A stretch of DNA of 64,000 nt from Brevibacterium senegalense (GTDB taxonomy: Bacteria; Actinomycetota; Actinomycetes; Actinomycetales; Brevibacteriaceae). The notes below the pieces were generated by a model, which did no database searches, had not been told where the DNA came from, and was given only the letters and a program-made list of their open reading frames with translations. Shown piece by piece: positions 46,138 through 55,402 of this stretch. Position numbers and translations under genes: made by a program. Each line of letters opens with the position of its first letter. Position 1 is the stretch's first letter. The stretch lies in the NCBI RefSeq assembly GCF_000285835.1, contig NZ_HE978601.1:255827-319826 (forward strand), read 5' to 3'.

Positions 46138-46755
46138 TCAGCCCAGCGGAGCAGTCGACTCCTCGCCGGTCTCCGCACCGTCCGTCGCGGTGCCCTGCGG
46201 ACCCTCCGCCGCGAGGTCTGAGGCGAGGACCAGCGTGAGTTCCGCCGGGTACTCCGCGGACTCCTCGATCTGCTCGACGCCCAGCTCCTCCGCGAGCGTT
46301 GCGGCCTGCGCCTCGTGCTCCGGCGCGGAGTAGTAGACGGTCGAGACGGATTCCGGGGAGGAGAGCGTGCCGACGTCCTGGACGGTCCAGCCGTTCCCCT
46401 CGATCGCCTCCTGGAAGGCGGCCGCTGCGCCGTTCACACCGGAGATGTTCTGGATCGAGACGACGACGGACTCCTTGTCGACGTCCGCGGTCGTCTCCTC
46501 ACCCTCGTCCGTCCCGTCCTCGCCGGGCGAGTCCGTCTCCGTCGCCGCAGGCGGCTCCTGGACCTGCTCCTCCGGGTCGTGGAACGAGGTGCGGATGATG
46601 TTGACGACGCCCACGATCAGCAGGACCGCGACGATCGCGACGATCGCGATGAGCACGTAGGCGCTGCGCTGGCTGAGGGTCGACTCCTGCCGGTGGGCGC
46701 CGCGGCGCCCGGTGGGCGGGAGTCGGTCGAACTCGTCCTCCGGGTAGGTGGGCAT
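46138..46755 (-). CDS. LytR_C-domain membrane protein (VirR/Rv0431-like)
   Basis: A 205-residue protein: short cytoplasmic part with FDRLPPTGRRGAHRQ, one membrane helix (about residues 35-58, AYVLIAIVAIVAVLLIVGVVNII), an acidic linker (65-100) and an extracytoplasmic LytR_C domain (VVVSIQNISGVNGAAAAFQEAIEGNGW..., about 105-185). Mycobacterial Rv0431/VirR has this layout and affects vesicle release and envelope function. ATG at 46755 has GAGGAG upstream. It overlaps no gene and follows the DUF3263 gene by ten bases, as Rv0430-Rv0431 do. Confidence 0.88.
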   Translation of the reverse strand: MPTYPEDEFDRLPPTGRRGAHRQESTLSQRSAYVLIAIVAIVAVLLIVGVVNIIRTSFHDPEEQVQEPPAATETDSPGEDGTDEGEETTADVDKESVVVSIQNISGVNGAAAAFQEAIEGNGWTVQDVGTLSSPESVSTVYYSAPEHEAQAATLAEELGVEQIEESAEYPAELTLVLASDLAAEGPQGTATDGAETGEESTAPLG

Positions 46756-46765
46756 GCTCAGCTCC

Positions 46766-47083
46766 TCACCGTGCCAGGCGCGCGTCGGAGCGGCTGCGCT
46801 GCCGGGAGTCCCGGATCCGGCGCAGGCGCTTGATGAGGATGGGGTCGTGCGCGTAGGCGCGGGGATCGTCCAGCAGAACAGAGAGGCGCTGGAAGTAGGC
46901 GCCGGCACTCAGGTCGAAGCGCTCGCGGATCGCGTGGTCCTTGGCACCGCCGTAGGTGAACCAGGTGCGCTCGAACTCGAGGATCGCGGCGTCCACCGCG
47001 GACAGCTCCCCCTGCTGGTGGTCCGCCTGTGCGGTGGCTTCCCCGTGCGGGTGCACCGCCTCGCCCTGTGCCTTCTCCGTCAT
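46766..47083 (-). CDS. DUF3263 protein (Rv0430-like)
   Basis: A 105-residue protein whose second half is the DUF3263 domain: LSAVDAAILEFERTWFTYGGAKDHAIRERFDLSAGAYFQRLSVLLDDPRAYAHDPILIKRLRRIRD. This looks like a helix-turn-helix with a basic end, perhaps DNA-binding. The His/Gln-rich first 30 residues are variable. ATG at 47083 is chosen for GGGAGG upstream. It is co-transcribed with the LytR_C gene. Confidence 0.88.
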   Translation of the reverse strand: MTEKAQGEAVHPHGEATAQADHQQGELSAVDAAILEFERTWFTYGGAKDHAIRERFDLSAGAYFQRLSVLLDDPRAYAHDPILIKRLRRIRDSRQRSRSDARLAR

Positions 47084-47211
47084 GGACACCTCCCTCGCCT
47101 GCAGAGTCTACCCGCGGGTCGCCCACCTGCGCGGAGTCCCCGCCGGTGCGCAGCTGATCGCGGACGCCGACGATCCGCTCGGGCGCCGGTGCGCCCCTCC
47201 TCGAACGCGCG

Positions 47212-47251
47212 GAGGCGCTGGCCTCCCCCGGGTGGGGAGGACCGGCGCCTC
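47212..47251 (-). terminator. Terminator after the aldehyde dehydrogenase gene
   Basis: Arms of about 17 bp (GAGGCGC..CTCCCC and GGGGAGG..GCGCCTC, two imperfect pairs) close a short loop about 20 nt after the stop codon on the minus strand. Confidence 0.65.
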
Positions 47252-47269
47252 GGCGTCAGCGGGCGGTGC

Positions 47270-48736
47270 TCAGCGCAGCTTCACATTCACCTGCTTGATC
47301 TGTGTGAATCCCTCGAGCAGACCCTCGAGCGAGGCCTCGCGTCCGTGGCCGGACTGCTTGTAGCCGCCGTACGACTGGCCGACCACCTGGCCGCCGCCCT
47401 GGTTGATCTGGACCCAGCCGGACTGGATCCGGTTGCCGGTGGCGATCGCCTGGTCCAGGTCACGGCAGAACACGAACGCGGCGAGGCCGAACTCCGTGTC
47501 GTTCGCCTCGTCGATGACCTCGTCCAAGTCGTTCCACGGGATGACGGACAGGACGGGACCGAAGATCTCCTCCTGGCTGGTCCGCCAGTCGTTGCGCGCC
47601 TGCGAGAAGATGATCGGCGCGTGGTAGTAGCCGGGCTCGCCCACCTCGAGGGTCTTCCGCCCGTCGTACGCGACCTCCACACCGTCCATCGCCTCACCCA
47701 GCTCGATGTAGGTCTGGATCGTGTTCCACTGCTTCTCCGAGTTGACGGCGCCGATGTCGCTGGCCTCGTCGCGGGGGTCGCCCACCTTCATCTTCGAGAC
47801 GCGGTCGACGACCTTCTGCAGGAACGAGTCGTAGATGTCCTCGTGGAGGAACAGACGCGAGCCGGAGGTGCAGGACTGGCCCTGGCGCGCGAAGCGGGTG
47901 GACAGGACCACCTGGTCCGCGACCTCGTCCAGGTCCGAGTCGGGGAACACGATCGCGGGCGACTTGCCGCCCAGCTCCATCGAGGTGTGCGCCAGACGGC
48001 GTCCGGCGACCTCCGCCAGGTGGCGGCCCACCGGCGTCGAGCCCGTGAATGACACCTTCGCGACGTCCGGGTGAACGGCGAGGCGCTCGCCGATGACGGA
48101 GCCGCGGCCCGTCACGATGTTGAGGACACCGGCTGGGAGGATGTCCGCGATGATGCGGCCCATCTCCAGGATGGTGAGCGGCGCATCCTCGGCGCACTTG
48201 AGGACGAGCGTGTTGCCGGCCGCCAGCGCCGCCGGGGTCTTGAAGCCCGCGATCATGAGCGGCGAGTTCCACGGCAGGATGCCCGCGACGACGCCCACGG
48301 GCTCGCGACGGGTGTACTGCAGCTGGTCGTCGCCGGCGGGGAGGACGACGCCCTTCGCCTCACCGGCGATGCCGCCCATGTAGCGGAAGAGGTCGACGAG
48401 CGTTGCGGCCTCGGGACGCGCCTGCGTGCGCAGGGCGTTGCCGGTGTCCAGCGCGGTCAGCTGCGCGAGGTTCTCGATGTTCTCCTCGAGCGCGTCCGCG
48501 GCCTTGAGGAGCAGGCGCTGCCGCTCCTTGAAGTGCAGGCCCGACCACGCGGGGAACGCCTTCTTCGCTGCCTCGACGGCGCGATCCGCGTCCGCCTCCT
48601 TGCCGCGCGGGACCGTCGCGATGACGACGTTGCGATCGATGGGGGTGATGACATCCGCCGTGTCGCCGTCGAGTGCGTCGACCCACTCACCGCCGATGAG
48701 CATCGGGTAGTGCTTCTTCTCCGGGAATCCTGTCAT
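47270..48736 (-). CDS. Aldehyde dehydrogenase (NAD(P)+)
   Basis: A 488-residue ALDH oxidising an aldehyde to the acid. Seen: NAD-binding ILPWNSPLMIAGFKTPAALAAGNTLVLK (about residues 150-177), Glu motif MELGGKSP (about 253), nucleophile Cys in RQGQSCTSGSRLF (about 288) and EEIFGPVLSVIPW near 388. It resembles betaine-aldehyde or phenylacetaldehyde dehydrogenases, but substrate cannot be set from sequence. ATG at 48736 follows GAGGAGG. Monocistronic. Confidence 0.92.
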   Translation of the reverse strand: MTGFPEKKHYPMLIGGEWVDALDGDTADVITPIDRNVVIATVPRGKEADADRAVEAAKKAFPAWSGLHFKERQRLLLKAADALEENIENLAQLTALDTGNALRTQARPEAATLVDLFRYMGGIAGEAKGVVLPAGDDQLQYTRREPVGVVAGILPWNSPLMIAGFKTPAALAAGNTLVLKCAEDAPLTILEMGRIIADILPAGVLNIVTGRGSVIGERLAVHPDVAKVSFTGSTPVGRHLAEVAGRRLAHTSMELGGKSPAIVFPDSDLDEVADQVVLSTRFARQGQSCTSGSRLFLHEDIYDSFLQKVVDRVSKMKVGDPRDEASDIGAVNSEKQWNTIQTYIELGEAMDGVEVAYDGRKTLEVGEPGYYHAPIIFSQARNDWRTSQEEIFGPVLSVIPWNDLDEVIDEANDTEFGLAAFVFCRDLDQAIATGNRIQSGWVQINQGGGQVVGQSYGGYKQSGHGREASLEGLLEGFTQIKQVNVKLR

Positions 48737-48926
48737 GCCGCCTCCTCGATCGTCGTGCGCGTGACCGTTCGTCACTGAACCTGTTCGAGCATATCCACCC
48801 CTGCCTGCGCATGCGAGACCCCGCCCATGAGCAGGTCCGCACACGCCTTGTGCGCCGCCCATGAGTCGCTCACAGACCGACGCCCGGCGCACAGCACGCA
48901 CCACGGCCCGCCGTATGGTGGAGGGC

Positions 48927-49622
48927 ATGAGTCCGCAGGCCCGTCTCGACACACTCATCGCCCCGGACTGGGCGCAGGCCCTGGCCCCCGTCGAACCCGT
49001 GATCCGGGGCATGGGCGACTTCCTGCGCGAGGAGGTGCGGGCCGGCCGCGGCTACCTGCCGTCGGGTGACGACATCCTGGCCGCGTTCCGCGAACCCCTC
49101 ACCGAGGTCCGGGTCCTCATCGTGGGACAGGACCCCTATCCGACCCCCGGGCACCCCATCGGGCTGTCGTTCTCCGTCGCCCCGGACGTCCGACCCCTGC
49201 CACGCTCACTCGTCAACATCTACCGCGAGCTCCACGACGACCTGGGCGTCCCGCCCGCCGCCACGGGCGACCTACGGCCGTGGTCCCGCCAGGGCGTCAT
49301 GCTGCTGAACCGGTGCCTGACGGTGGCGCCGGGCGCACCCGCCTCGCACCGCGGCAAGGGCTGGGAGCAGGTGACCGACCGCGCGATCGAGGCGCTCGTC
49401 GAGCGGCGGACGCAGGACGGCGCACCGCTCGTCGCGATCCTGTGGGGACGGGACGCGCAGTCACTGGCGCCGCGCCTCACGGACGTGCCGCGCATCGAAT
49501 CGCCGCACCCCTCGCCGCTGTCCGCCTCACGGGGCTTCTTCGGATCCCGCCCGTTCTCCCGCACGAACGCCCTGCTCCAGGAGATGGGTGCCGCACCGGT
49601 CGACTGGCGCCTCGAGGCCTGA
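48927..49622 (+). CDS. ung: Uracil-DNA glycosylase, family 1
   Basis: A 231-residue base-excision enzyme removing uracil from DNA. The catalytic water-activating motif is [18 protein letters not shown] (about residues 68-85; actinobacteria have GQDPYP instead of GQDPYH), LLNRCLTV follows, and the leucine-intercalation loop is [21 protein letters not shown] (about 193-213). Length is typical. TATGGT (48914-48919) ends seven bases before the ATG; GGAGG also fits as a ribosome-binding site. Convergent with the ThrE gene. Confidence 0.95.
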   Translation: MSPQARLDTLIAPDWAQALAPVEPVIRGMGDFLREEVRAGRGYLPSGDDILAAFREPLTEVRVLIVGQDPYPTPGHPIGLSFSVAPDVRPLPRSLVNIYRELHDDLGVPPAATGDLRPWSRQGVMLLNRCLTVAPGAPASHRGKGWEQVTDRAIEALVERRTQDGAPLVAILWGRDAQSLAPRLTDVPRIESPHPSPLSASRGFFGSRPFSRTNALLQEMGAAPVDWRLEA

Positions 49623-49656
49623 GCCTCCCCGTCAGGTCGAAGCCTGGGCCTCCCGG

Positions 49657-51495
49657 TCAGGGCGCGCCGGTCGCGGTCTCCTCCGCGTCCCCACCCTCGT
49701 CCTGCACGATCGCCTCGGCCTTCGTCCGGCGGCCCTGGCCGTACGGCAGCCACGTCGCGAGGAAGGTGCCGAAGACTGCGCCCACCCCCAGTGCCGCGTT
49801 CACGGTGAGCGCAGTGAAGAGGGACGACAGACCGGTGGCCAGTCCGACGGACTCCTCCGGCTGCACAATGAGGTAGGCCGCATTGAAGATCGACAGTCCC
49901 GACAGCAGCGGGTAGAGCCCGGGGATGACGAGGACGATCGCGGGCGCGCCCAGCCGCAGGGCGACCGGCCGGGCCAGCACCCCCACGACCGTCGAGGCGA
50001 GGAAGCTCGTGAGGATCCCGTTGAGTCCGCCCACCAGGCAGGCCACCATGATCGCGAATCCGATGACGCCGATGATCGCGGCAGGGAGGATGTACCGCTT
50101 CGTCGCCTGCATCGCCGTCGCGCCACCGGCGGCGACGATGACGGCCGCGAAGAGGGACACGAGCGTCGTGAGGAACTGCGTGCCGGTCGCCGGGAGCGTC
50201 ACCTCGATCGTCTGCAGGTTCAGCAGCCGCCCGATCATGATGCCCGCGGCGATGCCCGTCACGATCGCAGCGAAGGTGAGCGCCACGGAGATCGCGCGCC
50301 CGGACGCGGTGAGCGGGAAGTCCGTGATCGCGTCCTGCACTGCGGAGATGAGTCCCATCGTGGGCAGCAGCAGGACGATGCCCGCGGCCACCAGGAACTG
50401 GGGACTGGCGATGAGGTGGAGCGTCGCCGCCCCCATCGCCAGCACCGTGATGGTGAGCGCCTGGATGACGACGATGAAGAACGAGGGCATGCCGGTGCGG
50501 CCCAGCAGCGCGCCGAAGCGCTGGTTCGCGATCGCGATGAGGAAGCCCAGGGCAGAGGACACGTAGGACCCGCCCACCAGGTTGACGAAGCCCGCCACCA
50601 GCGCGCCCCATGAGACGTCGACGAGCCACTCCGGGTAGGGACGCTTCTGCTTGCGGATCGCGTCGAGGCGCTCGCGGGCCCGCTCAGAATCGATCCTCCC
50701 GTCGACCATCTCCGTCACAAGGGCGTGGATCGCGGACAGCTTCGCGAAATGGACGGAGTCCTCGCGATTCACGCGCATCACCGTGACGATGTTGCCCATG
50801 CCGTCCGTGTAGTGGACGGTCAGCGAGTTCGCGGTGAGGTCGACCTCGACGGTCGCCAGTCCGTAGGCGGTGCACGTCGCGATGACGGAGACCTCGACGT
50901 CCTGCGACGACGCGCCCGCCCGCAGCATCATCTGCCCCAGATCGACGGCGAGGTCGAGGATCATCCGCGCCTCGTCCTCGCTCTTCGCGGCCTCCTGCAC
51001 GGGCGCCGAGTACGGCGTGTTCCGCAGGACCGCGACGATCGGGATGGGCTGCGTCGTGGGCGACGGATCCTCGACGATCTTCGTGACCGCCCGCCGGGCG
51101 ATCTGCTGCGCGGACCGCGCCGCGTTCGCCGTCCCTCCCGGCCGACTGCGTCCCAGCAGACCGCTCACGCGGGCACGCCGGGAGCCCTTCGAGTCCGCTC
51201 CCGAGGTCCCGGTCCGGGGGATCGCGCCAGCCTCCGCCATGCTCCCCCGGGGGACGGTCCCGGCCTCCGACGCTCCCCCGCGCGGTGCGGTGCCGGCTTC
51301 AGCCGCGCCTCCCCGAGGCGCCGTGCCGGCCTCGGCCGTGCCGCCTCGCGGAGCAGTGCCGGCTTCCGACCCGGTGGAGGACGCGCCCGGCCGCGGCGCG
51401 GTGCCGCGCTCGTCCGGGCGCACGACGGCGTCACCCGCGGGCGTGCCGGCGGGTGTGTCCTCCTGGGGGCGGCGGAGTCGGTCGTCCTGAGTCAC
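49657..51495 (-). CDS. ThrE-type threonine/serine exporter
   Basis: A 612-residue protein. From about residue 170 it is the ThrE fold: cytoplasmic-side domain ILDLAVDLGQMMLRAGASSQDVEVSVIATCTAYGL...VDLTANSLTVHYTDGMGN, then ten membrane helices (about 305-600). It should export threonine/serine by proton antiport. The first 150 residues are a Pro/Arg/Gly/Ala-rich extension with six copies of a ten-residue EAGTAPRGG-type repeat, much longer than in C. glutamicum ThrE (489 residues). Start is the ATG-equivalent GTG at 51495; a later start after the repeat cannot be excluded. Confidence 0.88.
   Translation of the reverse strand: MTQDDRLRRPQEDTPAGTPAGDAVVRPDERGTAPRPGASSTGSEAGTAPRGGTAEAGTAPRGGAAEAGTAPRGGASEAGTVPRGSMAEAGAIPRTGTSGADSKGSRRARVSGLLGRSRPGGTANAARSAQQIARRAVTKIVEDPSPTTQPIPIVAVLRNTPYSAPVQEAAKSEDEARMILDLAVDLGQMMLRAGASSQDVEVSVIATCTAYGLATVEVDLTANSLTVHYTDGMGNIVTVMRVNREDSVHFAKLSAIHALVTEMVDGRIDSERARERLDAIRKQKRPYPEWLVDVSWGALVAGFVNLVGGSYVSSALGFLIAIANQRFGALLGRTGMPSFFIVVIQALTITVLAMGAATLHLIASPQFLVAAGIVLLLPTMGLISAVQDAITDFPLTASGRAISVALTFAAIVTGIAAGIMIGRLLNLQTIEVTLPATGTQFLTTLVSLFAAVIVAAGGATAMQATKRYILPAAIIGVIGFAIMVACLVGGLNGILTSFLASTVVGVLARPVALRLGAPAIVLVIPGLYPLLSGLSIFNAAYLIVQPEESVGLATGLSSLFTALTVNAALGVGAVFGTFLATWLPYGQGRRTKAEAIVQDEGGDAEETATGAP
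51215..51370. repeat. 30-bp in-frame tandem repeat in the ThrE N-terminus
   Basis: On the minus strand about five to six units encode SEAGTAPRGGTA-type decapeptides with small changes (TVPRGS, AIPRTG). The array lies fully in the cytoplasmic extension of the exporter. Confidence 0.75.
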
Positions 51496-51561
51496 GTGGA
51501 GCTGCGTCCTCCTGGTTCTGCGCGGGGCGGGTGGTGTCTTGCAGTCGGGCCGGGTCGGTGA

Positions 51562-52851
51562 TCAGCGGGTGCTGGGCTGGGCGATGCGGGTGGGACCCCA
51601 CGGGTCCGCGACATCGGCCAGGCCGGACTCCTCGTCGTAGCGGAAGACCTCGCGGCCGTCGACGAAGACGCGGGACGCGCGGGCATCCAGCTCCAGCGGG
51701 TCCTGGGTCCACAGGACGAAGTCCGCGTCGCGGCCCGGCGCCAGTGCGCCCACCCGATCGTCCAGCCCCAACATGGCCGCGGGGTTGATCGTGAGCGACT
51801 CGAGGGCGACGACCGGGTCCAGCCCCTCCTTCACCGCGAGGCTCGCCTCGTGGATGAGGAAGTTGATGGGGATGACGGGGTGGTCGGTCGTGAGCGCGAT
51901 CCGCACGCCCGCCTGGGCCAGTGCGGCCGGGGTGGCGAGCGTCCGGTTGCGCAGCTCCACCTTCGAGCGGCTGGTCATGAGGGGACCCACGATCACGTCG
52001 ATGCCCTTCTCCGCCAGGTAGTCGGCCAGCAGGTGGCCCTCCGTGCCGTGGTTGACGACCAGGCGGTACCCGAACTCCTCCGACAGGCGGATCGCCGTCG
52101 CGATGTCGTCCGCCCGGTGGCAGTGCTGGTCCCAGATGAGGTCACCGGCCAGCACCGCGGCCAGGGTCTCGCGCCCCAGGTCACGGTCGAACGGGGTCCC
52201 CTCCTCCTGCGCCCGGTCGCGGGCCCGCGCGTAGTTCTGCGCGTCGACGAACGCCTCGCGCAGCGCTGCCGCCACGCCCATGCGGACGGACGGCATGCGG
52301 TCCTTCTCGCCGTGGACGCGCTTGGGGTTCTCCCCCAGCGCGGACTTGACGGACACATCCTCCCGGATCACCATCTCGTCGACGACGCGGCCCCACGTCT
52401 TCACCGCCGCGGTCCGGCCGCCGATCGGGTTCGCGGAGCCCGGCTTGACGACCGCGCTCGTGACGCCGCCCCGCAGTGCGTCCTTGAAGCCCAGCTCCGC
52501 GGGGTTGATCGCGTCGAGGGCGCGCAGCTTCGCACCGTCGACGACGGTCCTCTCGTTCGTGTCGTCGCCGGACCAGCCCTCGCCGTCCTCGTGGACGCCC
52601 AGGTGGCCGTGGGCCTCGACGAGCCCCGGCGTCAGCACCATCCCGGACCCGTCGACGACGGTGAGGGAGCCGTCCTGCGGGACCGCGACCTCGGCGGCGG
52701 TGCCGACCTGCGCGATCCGGCCGTCGCGCACCAGCATCACGCCGTCCTCGATCGGCGCGGCCCGGTTCCCGTCCGCGTCTGCGACGGGGAGGATGCGGGC
52801 ACCCACGACGGCGAGGTCGCGGACGGCGGGGACGGGGATGGAACGGTACAC
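51562..52851 (-). CDS. Metal-dependent amidohydrolase (imidazolonepropionase-like)
   Basis: A 429-residue amidohydrolase-fold enzyme. Metal-site motifs: VEAHGHLG (HxH, about residue 81), the Lys-containing VKTWGR region, QHCHRADD, NHGTEGH and TTDHPVIP (Asp near 322). The beta-sandwich ends come from both termini (ILPVADADG... and GRDADFVLWTQDPLELDARASRVFVDGREVF). Substrate unknown. GTG at 52851 is preceded by AGGAG. It faces away from the SGNH hydrolase gene. Confidence 0.88.
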   Translation of the reverse strand: MYRSIPVPAVRDLAVVGARILPVADADGNRAAPIEDGVMLVRDGRIAQVGTAAEVAVPQDGSLTVVDGSGMVLTPGLVEAHGHLGVHEDGEGWSGDDTNERTVVDGAKLRALDAINPAELGFKDALRGGVTSAVVKPGSANPIGGRTAAVKTWGRVVDEMVIREDVSVKSALGENPKRVHGEKDRMPSVRMGVAAALREAFVDAQNYARARDRAQEEGTPFDRDLGRETLAAVLAGDLIWDQHCHRADDIATAIRLSEEFGYRLVVNHGTEGHLLADYLAEKGIDVIVGPLMTSRSKVELRNRTLATPAALAQAGVRIALTTDHPVIPINFLIHEASLAVKEGLDPVVALESLTINPAAMLGLDDRVGALAPGRDADFVLWTQDPLELDARASRVFVDGREVFRYDEESGLADVADPWGPTRIAQPSTR

Positions 52852-52971
52852 GGCGACTCCTGGGATGTGGGGGCTGTGGCGGACCGGGGACAGCGAAAAT
52901 CCGTCGGCATCCACGGTAGCGGGTCGGGGAATACGATGGCTCCAGCACGCGCGTCGACGGGAGAGATCACA

Positions 52972-53868
52972 GTGACCGCCACACCACCCTTCAAGAGCTA
53001 CGTCGCGATCGGGGACTCGTTCACCGAGGGCCTCATGGACTTCGCGGACCCGGCCCACGACCCCGCCGGGACGGACCCGGCCGGCCGGACCGCCGGACAC
53101 GACAGGACCGATGCACCCGGCAGGACGGACGCCGAGGTCGTCGACCCCACCGCGGGCGGCTTCCGCGGCTGGGCCGACCGGTTGGCCGAGCAGCTGGTCA
53201 CCTCACCCGCGGGCAGCACCGACCTGACGTACGGGAACCTGGCCATCCGCGGGCGGCTGGCCGACCAGGTGCTGGCGGAGCAGCTGCCGCGGGCCCTCGA
53301 GCTGGCGCCGGACCTCGTGAGCCTGTGCGCCGGCGGCAACGACTGCCTGCGCCCGTACACGAACATCGACCACCTGGCCGACGAGATCGAGTCGGCCGTC
53401 GTCGCCCTGCGCGAAGCCGGCATCCAGGTCCTCATGGTCAACGGCTACGACACGGAGACGGCCTCGCCGCTCCTCCGCACGGTGCGCTCGCGGGTGGGGA
53501 TCTACAACAGCCACCTCTGGACGATCGCGCAGCGCCACGGCTGCTACATGCTGGACCTGTGGGGCCTGCGCGAGCTGTACACGCAGGAGATGTGGGCCGA
53601 GGACCGCATCCACCTGAGCGCGAAGGGGCACGAGCTCGTGTCCCGGCAGGCGCTCGCCACCCTCGAGGGCACCGCCTCGACCCGCCAGGGCTTCGCGATG
53701 CCGGAGCGGCCCGGCCGTCCCGTCCGCCAGGCGGTGGCCGAGGAGTCCGCGTGGGTGCGCACCCACCTGGCCCCGTGGGTCTCGCGCCGCCTGCGCCGGG
53801 TCTCCAGCGGCGACGGACTGGAGCCCAAGCTGCCCGGGCTCACCCCGGTGCGGGGCGAGGGGGACTGA
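52972..53868 (+). CDS. SGNH/GDSL-family hydrolase
   Basis: A 298-residue esterase-like protein without signal peptide. Block I AIGDSFTEG (Ser near residue 16), block III GGNDCLRP and block V DRIHLSAKGHELVS (Asp and His near 221-224) give the full SGNH set. A 45-residue Asp/Gly/Arg-rich loop follows block I. GTG at 52972 is chosen for GGGAGAG seven bases upstream, with a TACGAT -10 box at 52932-52937. Substrate unknown; carbohydrate or lipid esters likely. Confidence 0.9.
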   Translation: MTATPPFKSYVAIGDSFTEGLMDFADPAHDPAGTDPAGRTAGHDRTDAPGRTDAEVVDPTAGGFRGWADRLAEQLVTSPAGSTDLTYGNLAIRGRLADQVLAEQLPRALELAPDLVSLCAGGNDCLRPYTNIDHLADEIESAVVALREAGIQVLMVNGYDTETASPLLRTVRSRVGIYNSHLWTIAQRHGCYMLDLWGLRELYTQEMWAEDRIHLSAKGHELVSRQALATLEGTASTRQGFAMPERPGRPVRQAVAEESAWVRTHLAPWVSRRLRRVSSGDGLEPKLPGLTPVRGEGD

Positions 53869-53902
53869 GGGCGGCCTCGGCGGTCGGGGCCTGCGGGGGC
53901 CG

Positions 53903-55402
53903 TCAGGCGGCGCCCAGCAGGTCCTGCAGCGGGCCGGAGACGAAGTAGACGGCGAAGAGTGCGCTGGTGAGCAGCATGAGCGGGTGCACCTCGCGGAACT
54001 TCCCGCGCACCAGCTTGATGATGACGAAGGTGAGGAAGCCGGCCCCGATCCCGTTCGTGATCGAGTAGGAGAACGGCATCATGACGATCGTCATGTAGGC
54101 CGGAATCGCCAGCTCCAGGTCCTTCCAGTCGATCGACGTGATCTGCTGCATCATGAGGAAGCCCACGAGCACGAGGGTGGGCGCGGCCGCCTCCGTGGGG
54201 ATGACCGCCGCCAGCGGGGCCAGCAGGATCGTCGCGAGGAACAGGACACCCGTCACGACGTTGGCCAGTCCCGTGCGGGCACCGTCGCCGGCACCCACCG
54301 TCGACTCGATGAAGCCGGAGTTCGACGAGGTGCCGCCCATGCCGCCGCCGATCGCGCCCAGCGCGTCCGCGACCATGATCCGCTTGGCGTGCGGGATCTC
54401 GCCGTTGTCGCCCTCGAGCCCCGCGGTCTTCGTGACCGCGACCATCGTGCCGAGCAGGTCGAAGAAGTTCGCCAGGAGCATCGTGAAGACGGCGAGCGTC
54501 GCCGCGATGATGCCGATGTGCTGCCACGACCCCAGCAGGTTGAAGGACCCCAGCACGGAGAAGTCCGGGAGGCTGAACCACTGCTGGTCCAGGGTGGGGA
54601 CGGACAGGCCCCAGCCGTGCTCGTTCGCGACCTCGCCGTCGTCGCCCGTCTTCGGGCCGATCCGGAAGACCGCTTCGAGGACGAGCGCCAGGACGGTCGC
54701 ACCGATGATCGACAGCAGGATCGCCCCGCGCACGCCCGAGGCCCACATGACGAAGAGGGCGAAGAGCGCGACGAGGAAGATGATGAGCGGCCAGCCGCTG
54801 ATGTACCCGCCCATGCCCAGCTGGAAGCCCGGTCCGCCCTCGTAGGAGATGAAGCCCGCGTTGATCATGCCGATCATCGCGATGAAGAGGCCGATGCCCA
54901 CGCTGATCGCCGTCTTGAGCTGACCCGGCACCGCGTTGAAGATCGCGGTGCGGAAGCCCGTGAGCACGAGGATGAGCAGGATGATCCCCTCGATGACGAC
55001 GAGACCCATCGCGTCCGCCCACGTCATCCCCGGCAGCGCGACGATGCCGTAGGTCAGCAGCGCGGACAGGCCCAGGCTGGACGACACCGCCATGGGGAAG
55101 TTGCCCACCAGCCCCATGAGGATCGTGAGGACGCCGGACACCAGCGAGGTCGCCGCTGCGACCGCGGCCAGGTTGGGGACGTCGCCGCCGCCCAGGAACC
55201 GGCCCGCGGAGTCCGCGACCGTGCCCAGGATCAGGGGGTTGAGGATGACGATGTACGCCATCGAGAAGAAGGTCGCGACACCGCCGCGCACCTCCCTCCC
55301 CACGGTCGAGTTGCGCGTGGAGATCTCGAAGACGCGGTCGAGGAGGCCCCCGTTCGAGGAGCGCGCGGATGTGGACGTGCTGGCAGGGGGCTGTGAACTC
55401 AC
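53903..55402 (-). CDS. NCS2-family purine permease (AzgA-like)
   Basis: A 499-residue, 14-helix proton-coupled nucleobase transporter of the AzgA group (hypoxanthine/adenine/guanine). Typical are EVRGGVATFFSMAYIVILNPLIL, the GTSSNSGFIESTVGAGDGARTGLANVVTG helix-10 region and FMMQQITSIDWKDL. A Gly/Ser-rich head precedes helix 1. GTG at 55402 overlaps the stop of the FadJ-like gene (GTGA). TACCAT at 55409-55414 six bases before could also start its own leaderless mRNA. Confidence 0.9.
   Translation of the reverse strand: MSSQPPASTSTSARSSNGGLLDRVFEISTRNSTVGREVRGGVATFFSMAYIVILNPLILGTVADSAGRFLGGGDVPNLAAVAAATSLVSGVLTILMGLVGNFPMAVSSSLGLSALLTYGIVALPGMTWADAMGLVVIEGIILLILVLTGFRTAIFNAVPGQLKTAISVGIGLFIAMIGMINAGFISYEGGPGFQLGMGGYISGWPLIIFLVALFALFVMWASGVRGAILLSIIGATVLALVLEAVFRIGPKTGDDGEVANEHGWGLSVPTLDQQWFSLPDFSVLGSFNLLGSWQHIGIIAATLAVFTMLLANFFDLLGTMVAVTKTAGLEGDNGEIPHAKRIMVADALGAIGGGMGGTSSNSGFIESTVGAGDGARTGLANVVTGVLFLATILLAPLAAVIPTEAAAPTLVLVGFLMMQQITSIDWKDLELAIPAYMTIVMMPFSYSITNGIGAGFLTFVIIKLVRGKFREVHPLMLLTSALFAVYFVSGPLQDLLGAA

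Noticed and set aside
49222-50629. Minus-strand 469-codon frame opposite the uracil-DNA glycosylase and inside thrE
   Set aside because: Out-of-frame reading of thrE continued through antisense of ung; no start signal.
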